Shown: piece after piece, positions 8,582-11,376 of the stretch
How positions within the stretch are numbered: the stretch's first letter is position 1
Layout of the letters: each line of letters opens with the position of its first letter
Assembly (NCBI GenBank): GCA_964450355.1
Contig: CAYVDH010000115.1
Location: 1-11,376, forward strand
From: CAYVDH01 sp964450355
GTDB lineage: Bacteria; Bacteroidota; Bacteroidia; NS11-12g; UBA955
Length of the DNA: 11,376 nt
Direction of reading: 5' to 3'
Translations under genes and position numbers: made by a program
Notes under the pieces: model-generated
The model's input: the letters and a program-made list of their open reading frames with translations, nothing else
The model's database searches: none
What the model was told of the DNA's origin: nothing

Positions 8582-8680
8582 TCTTGTTACTTTATTTACT
8601 ACTTACTACAAATTTTTACTTACTACATTTTTTAGTTTCTACCAACGATTATAGAGCATTGTAGTAACAAGAGTAAGTAA
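8582..8680. repeat. Long-range inverted repeats around the repeat cluster
   Basis: TCTTGTTACT at 8582-8591 is perfectly inverted as AGTAACAAGA at 8663-8672, 10-bp arms with 71 bp between them. TTACTTACT at 8616-8624 is inverted as AGTAAGTAA at 8672-8680. Because the pairs cross rather than nest, they cannot all form one hairpin at once. That favours binding sites in two orientations over a single cruciform. Confidence 0.6.
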
Positions 8681-8755
8681 AGAAAATTTTAGTTACTACA
8701 ACAGAATCAAAGCATTTAAAGGGTTTAAGTATTGTAATAAGTAGGTTTGTAGTAA
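8596..8755. repeat. Iteron-like TTACTAC/GTAGTAA cluster, six exact copies
   Basis: TTACTAC occurs on the plus strand at 8596-8602, 8603-8609, 8620-8626 and 8693-8699. Its complement GTAGTAA occurs at 8661-8667 and 8749-8755. A near copy, GTAGTAG, follows at 8757-8763. Two copies extend to an identical 10-mer, ACTTACTACA, at 8601-8610 and 8618-8627, and three share TTACTACAA (8604-8612, 8693-8701 and, inverted, 8747-8755). Six exact copies of a 7-mer in 160 bp is far above chance even in AT-rich DNA, and I noticed no such cluster elsewhere in the window. Possible roles are initiator-binding iterons, an operator array for the primase gene, or a transfer origin. Confidence 0.7.
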
Positions 8756-8791
8756 TGTAGTAGTGTTTAAATACTATTTTACTTTGAATTA

Positions 8792-10066
8792 TTATTCTTG
8801 ATATATTTCATGATACCAATAGCCATAAACAGGATTTTTACTAGTTTTCATTCTCTCGGAAGATTTACTAAATCCTAATTTAACAAGAGCTTGACCAAAC
8901 TTTTTTTCACTTCTGAAATTATAACTCTTATTATTTATTATTTTTCGTAATTCGCTAGATTGAGCAAATTTGGGCAATCCGCCTAATTCTATATTCTCAA
9001 CATCTTTTTTGCCAGGAATAAAAAACTTTTGAATTGTTTCAACTTCTTCATTAGCAATCATAAACAACTCATTTCTAATATCATTTTCTTTTAATTCATC
9101 TTTTGTTAATTCATATTGAAATTCATTTTTAAATTCATGAAATGCTTGTGCCCACAATTGGTTTATGTCTATTTTATTATATTTAAAATTAATTCCATAA
9201 ATTCTGAAACAAACCCATCTAACATTTCCAGTTAAGTCAGTTAAAAACTGTAAATCATTTGTGCTTCCAAAAAAATTAGCTAACCTAGGTATTTCGCTTT
9301 CAATTCTATCGTAAGGTCTTCTTACTTTAATACTGTTTCTACTCAAAGTTGCCTTTAAACTGTTGGTTTCATTTTTGTCCAAATTTGCTAGTTCATCTAA
9401 ATTTATAATAAAATTTGACCCAAGCGCAATATTTGCATCTTTATCTTTCCAGTCTCCAACTGCATCTGTAATGTATCGTTCAAGCACTTTCGGCATTAAA
9501 TATCTTATAAAAGATGTTTTACCCATACTTTGTTTTGTTCCAATTAAAACAAAACAATGTTTATTAAAATACTTTGGCACAAAAACTGAAGCAACACACC
9601 TTATTAAGTGTTTTTTGAAATTTGTATTTAATGCTTGACGTTCATTTAAGTCACAATCTAAACAATTACATAATTCAACTATCCTGTCTATACCGTCCCA
9701 TTTTTTTAAGGTTTTAAAATACTCTTTTATTGGATGGTATTTAGGAACAAAATTAGAAGCTAATAACGACCTTACAGTTTGATTAACGCTTTTATAACCT
9801 GCTCTTAATAAATCAACAATTAAATTATTTTCAAATTGTTCGTCTTTTTCAAAGTTATCATTTGAGTTTTTTTTTCTTGATTCTAAAACATTCATTACTA
9901 TGTCAATTCGTATTTCATAATTTGTCGTAATGAATTTTTCGATTTTAATAATTTGAGGTGTATTTTCATCAATTTTTTCACTTTTTGTATCAATCTTTAT
10001 TAATAATTTTTCATTTTCAATTTCTTCCATTGAAATTTTTGTTTTTGGAGTGATTTTTTCCCTCAT
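8792..10066 (-). CDS. VapE/VirE-family P-loop ATPase, replicative helicase-like
   Basis: From the preferred start the protein has 424 residues. Residues 1-65 are charged and likely flexible. The segment at about 103-124 (KYHPIKEYFKTLKKWDGIDR) has the WDG signature usual in VirE-domain proteins. The ATPase core has a P-loop GTKQSMGKT (176-184), Walker B FIINLDEL (219-226, D224 and E225), a sensor-like FFGSTND (265-271) and DLTGNVRW (277-284). These match the virulence-associated E family, whose members act as Rep-like helicases in phage satellites and in Bacteroidota integrative elements. The longest frame starts at 10123, but that adds 19 hydrophobic residues and overlaps the upstream gene. 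I prefer the ATG at 10066, which starts the usual polar N-terminus and leaves 34 bp after the upstream stop. The candidate origin lies directly downstream, followed by the primase gene. The DNA is very AT-rich (14 G+C in 60 at 9841-9900). Confidence 0.88.
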   Translation of the reverse strand: MREKITPKTKISMEEIENEKLLIKIDTKSEKIDENTPQIIKIEKFITTNYEIRIDIVMNVLESRKKNSNDNFEKDEQFENNLIVDLLRAGYKSVNQTVRSLLASNFVPKYHPIKEYFKTLKKWDGIDRIVELCNCLDCDLNERQALNTNFKKHLIRCVASVFVPKYFNKHCFVLIGTKQSMGKTSFIRYLMPKVLERYITDAVGDWKDKDANIALGSNFIINLDELANLDKNETNSLKATLSRNSIKVRRPYDRIESEIPRLANFFGSTNDLQFLTDLTGNVRWVCFRIYGINFKYNKIDINQLWAQAFHEFKNEFQYELTKDELKENDIRNELFMIANEEVETIQKFFIPGKKDVENIELGGLPKFAQSSELRKIINNKSYNFRSEKKFGQALVKLGFSKSSERMKTSKNPVYGYWYHEIYQE

Positions 10067-10100
10067 GAATATTTTATTTAAAATTAACCTAAAGAAAATA

Positions 10101-10391
10101 TCATAACAAAGGTTTAAAAGCATTCAATACCTCTAGTTTTTTGTAATAAACTCTTGATGTTTCAGGCAAAGAATACGCCTTTAAAATCCCAGCTTTTGTA
10201 AATTTCCAGAGGGTAGAAAGATTAATAGAAAGGAGTTTGGCTGTTTCTTCTCTTGTAAGAAGGGCGTCTTCATCAGATTTGGCTAGGTTTTTATCTGAAA
10301 TCTCTTTCAGATAAGGTTTGATTGCTACTAATAAATCAGAAATTAATTCATTGGGTGTAGTTGCAAGAAATTGGATTTGTTTTTGTTCCAT
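10101..10391 (-). CDS. Small excisionase-like helix-turn-helix DNA-binding protein
   Basis: The 96-residue protein has a helical N-terminal part (about 13-35) and a winged helix-turn-helix of the MerR/excisionase (HTH_17) type at about 44-92. Recognisable pieces are LTREETAKLLSI, the recognition-helix region STLWKFTKAG and the wing-like SRVYYKKLEVLNAF. Such proteins in integrative elements act as excisionases, directing the integrase, or as regulators of the replication and transfer genes. The gene lies 34 bp upstream of the VapE start on the same strand, so the two are probably cotranscribed. Upstream lies a set of 11-bp phased repeats which it may bind. I cannot tell excisionase from transcription factor by sequence alone. 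The sampled composition (21 G+C in 60 at 10201-10260) is less AT-rich than its neighbours. Confidence 0.8.
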   Translation of the reverse strand: MEQKQIQFLATTPNELISDLLVAIKPYLKEISDKNLAKSDEDALLTREETAKLLSINLSTLWKFTKAGILKAYSLPETSRVYYKKLEVLNAFKPLL

Positions 10392-10432
10392 TGTATATAA
10401 TTGGTTTAATGGTTCAAAAATCTAAAGAATAA

Positions 10433-10476
10433 AGTATTTGAAAAGTCTTATTTCAGTCTTATTTTAGTATTTTTAT
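10433..10476. repeat. Four 11-bp phased direct repeats upstream of the helix-turn-helix gene
   Basis: On the plus strand four units begin exactly 11 bp apart: AGTATTTGAAA (10433), AGTCTTATTTC (10444), AGTCTTATTTT (10455) and AGTATTTTTAT (10466). The two inner units share a 10-mer, AGTCTTATTT, and the outer two share AGTATTT. A spacing of about one helical turn would put every unit on the same DNA face, as in cooperative protein-binding arrays. The array lies 42 bp upstream of the helix-turn-helix start and touches the stop codon of the preceding gene (10473-10475). It may be an operator or excisionase-binding array. No Bacteroidota promoter with both elements is clear in the 10392-10472 gap. 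Confidence 0.6.
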
Positions 10477-11363
10477 TGTGTTTTATAAATGCCAGAAATA
10501 AACTCATTAACAATAAAGTATCTTGGACTTTTTGAATTTTCATTTGGTGATTTGAATGGTTTTAAATCTATCTTACCATTTGAATATACTTTTAAAAACT
10601 CTCTAAAAACTTTATGACCAACTATATTATGAATTACTTTCTTTTTTTTTAATATATCAAATACTGCCGAAAAGTTAGAAAATTGAAATGTTTTGTTTTC
10701 AAATTCGCCATAACATTTTTCAAATATCTCAAAGTGAGTTTCATCAAATATTTCATAATATTTAAATTTATTAATTGAAGTTGATTTTTTTCTTTTTTTT
10801 GGATTTGGCTCTATTGCATTGGCATTAATCTTATTTAATACTTTTTCTTGTATTTCAATATTATTAACTTCTTGCAAATAGGATTGTATTATTTCATAAA
10901 AATCACTTATTATTTCATATTTAAACAAATTAGAATATTCATCTCTTTTTTTATCATACAAGGCAATTTCAATATTTTTATCCTTAAAAAAAATATCAAA
11001 ATCTTTTTTGGACATTGTTAGAAACATTAAATCAGGGTTCTTGGATTCTTTTGCTTTTTTAATAACATATTGGGCATCTAATAAATCCTTAATACCAAAA
11101 TCTAAATATTCCTTTTTAGAACAAAATTTTTCTATTGCAATTTTTTGATTCAAGAACTTTGATTTTACTATTTCATATGAAAATGTTTCTAGTAAAGCCA
11201 ATGTTTTAGAATTTTCTATGCAGTTATTTAATGTTTGAATAAATTGGGTTTTATAACCTTTGAAATATTCATTTCTAACAAAATAATAGTAAATAGGTGG
11301 AGTGTTCTTAAAATATTCTTTAATAGGATAGGGGTAAGTTTTACCAATAATCCTATAAACCAT
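10473..11363 (-). CDS. Unrecognised 296-residue protein of the mobile element
   Basis: I do not recognise this protein. It is rich in Lys, Ile, Asn, Phe and Tyr and has no signal peptide or membrane segment. It seems to have two parts. An N-terminal helical region (1-180) is followed by a basic linker, PNPKKRKKS (186-194). A C-terminal domain of about 85 residues (201-285) contains the segments FSAVFDILKKKKVI, VGHKVFREFLKVYSNGKID and RYFIVNEFI, which could form a small DNA- or protein-binding fold. It precedes the helix-turn-helix and VapE genes on the same strand by 81 bp. Proteins of this size and layout often sit between the integrase and the excisionase-like gene in Bacteroidota elements, but that is context only. 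The gene is extremely AT-rich (11 G+C in 60 at 10921-10980). The start at 11363 is near the window edge, so an earlier in-frame start outside cannot be excluded. Confidence 0.7.
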   Translation of the reverse strand: MVYRIIGKTYPYPIKEYFKNTPPIYYYFVRNEYFKGYKTQFIQTLNNCIENSKTLALLETFSYEIVKSKFLNQKIAIEKFCSKKEYLDFGIKDLLDAQYVIKKAKESKNPDLMFLTMSKKDFDIFFKDKNIEIALYDKKRDEYSNLFKYEIISDFYEIIQSYLQEVNNIEIQEKVLNKINANAIEPNPKKRKKSTSINKFKYYEIFDETHFEIFEKCYGEFENKTFQFSNFSAVFDILKKKKVIHNIVGHKVFREFLKVYSNGKIDLKPFKSPNENSKSPRYFIVNEFISGIYKTQ

Positions 11364-11376
11364 ATTAAATATTTTT

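Larger units (their letters stand above)
8568..8791. other. Non-coding region with repeat cluster, candidate replication origin
   Basis: The 224 bp between the VapE stop and the primase start hold no open frame I can support. They are packed with short repeats of TTACTAC and its complement, plus longer inverted repeats, all listed separately. Replication origins of plasmids and integrative elements often lie beside their Rep/primase genes, with repeats to which the initiator binds. The position between a VapE-like ATPase and a primase therefore suggests an origin. The region should also contain the promoter or leader of the primase gene, but I see no clear TAnnTTTG there. Confidence 0.5.

Noticed and set aside
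10067..10123. Longer VapE start giving 19 extra residues
   Set aside because: The extension is hydrophobic, unlike family N-termini, and overlaps the helix-turn-helix gene by 23 bp. The ATG at 10066 gives a normal polar start.
8792..11363. The string PIKEYFK occurs in both the VapE protein and the N-terminus of the 296-residue protein
   Set aside because: The flanking residues do not align beyond this short string, so chance in Lys/Tyr/Phe-rich proteins is the simplest reading.

Overview
The window looks like a Bacteroidota (Flavobacterium/Sphingobacterium-like) chromosome carrying accessory, probably horizontally acquired DNA. This is judged from the very AT-rich sequence, start codons preceded by A/T-rich stretches without a Shine-Dalgarno motif, the style of the HsdS and HsdM proteins, and a primase/VapE gene pair typical of Bacteroidota mobile elements. 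Every gene I support is on the minus strand, so transcription runs from right to left in these coordinates.

Right part (about 7551-11376), a mobile-element replication module. In transcription order it holds an unrecognised 296-residue protein, a 96-residue excisionase-like helix-turn-helix protein, a VapE/VirE-family P-loop ATPase, and a zinc-finger plus Toprim-like primase protein (DUF6371 type). The non-coding DNA is structured in two places. Four 11-bp phased direct repeats (10433-10476) sit upstream of the helix-turn-helix gene. A cluster of TTACTAC/GTAGTAA repeats with longer inverted repeats (8582-8763) lies between the VapE and primase genes. I read the second as a candidate replication origin and the first as a candidate operator. 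No integrase, relaxase or attachment site is visible; they may lie outside the window or be absent. The order of small DNA-binding protein, VapE-like ATPase and primase recalls Bacteroides NBU-type mobilizable elements, which is an inference from memory.

Left part (1-7333), a type I restriction-modification operon, hsdR-hsdM-hsdS. The genes overlap by 7 and 8 bp, so they are probably translated as a coupled unit. HsdR has the PD-ExK nuclease and DEAD-like translocase motifs, HsdM the AdoMet-binding and NPPF motifs, and HsdS two target-recognition domains, so all three look intact. A fourth gene follows hsdS after 37 bp and runs off the left edge. It encodes a protein with a RelE/ParE-toxin-like N-terminus and the start of a superfamily 1 (UvrD-like) helicase domain. 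It is the least ordinary gene here and may be a defence accessory of the operon.

Together the window reads as a mobile-element replication module abutting a defence operon, with a 217-bp spacer (7334-7550) and a visible step in base composition between them. The restriction operon could be cargo of the element or an older neighbour of its insertion site.
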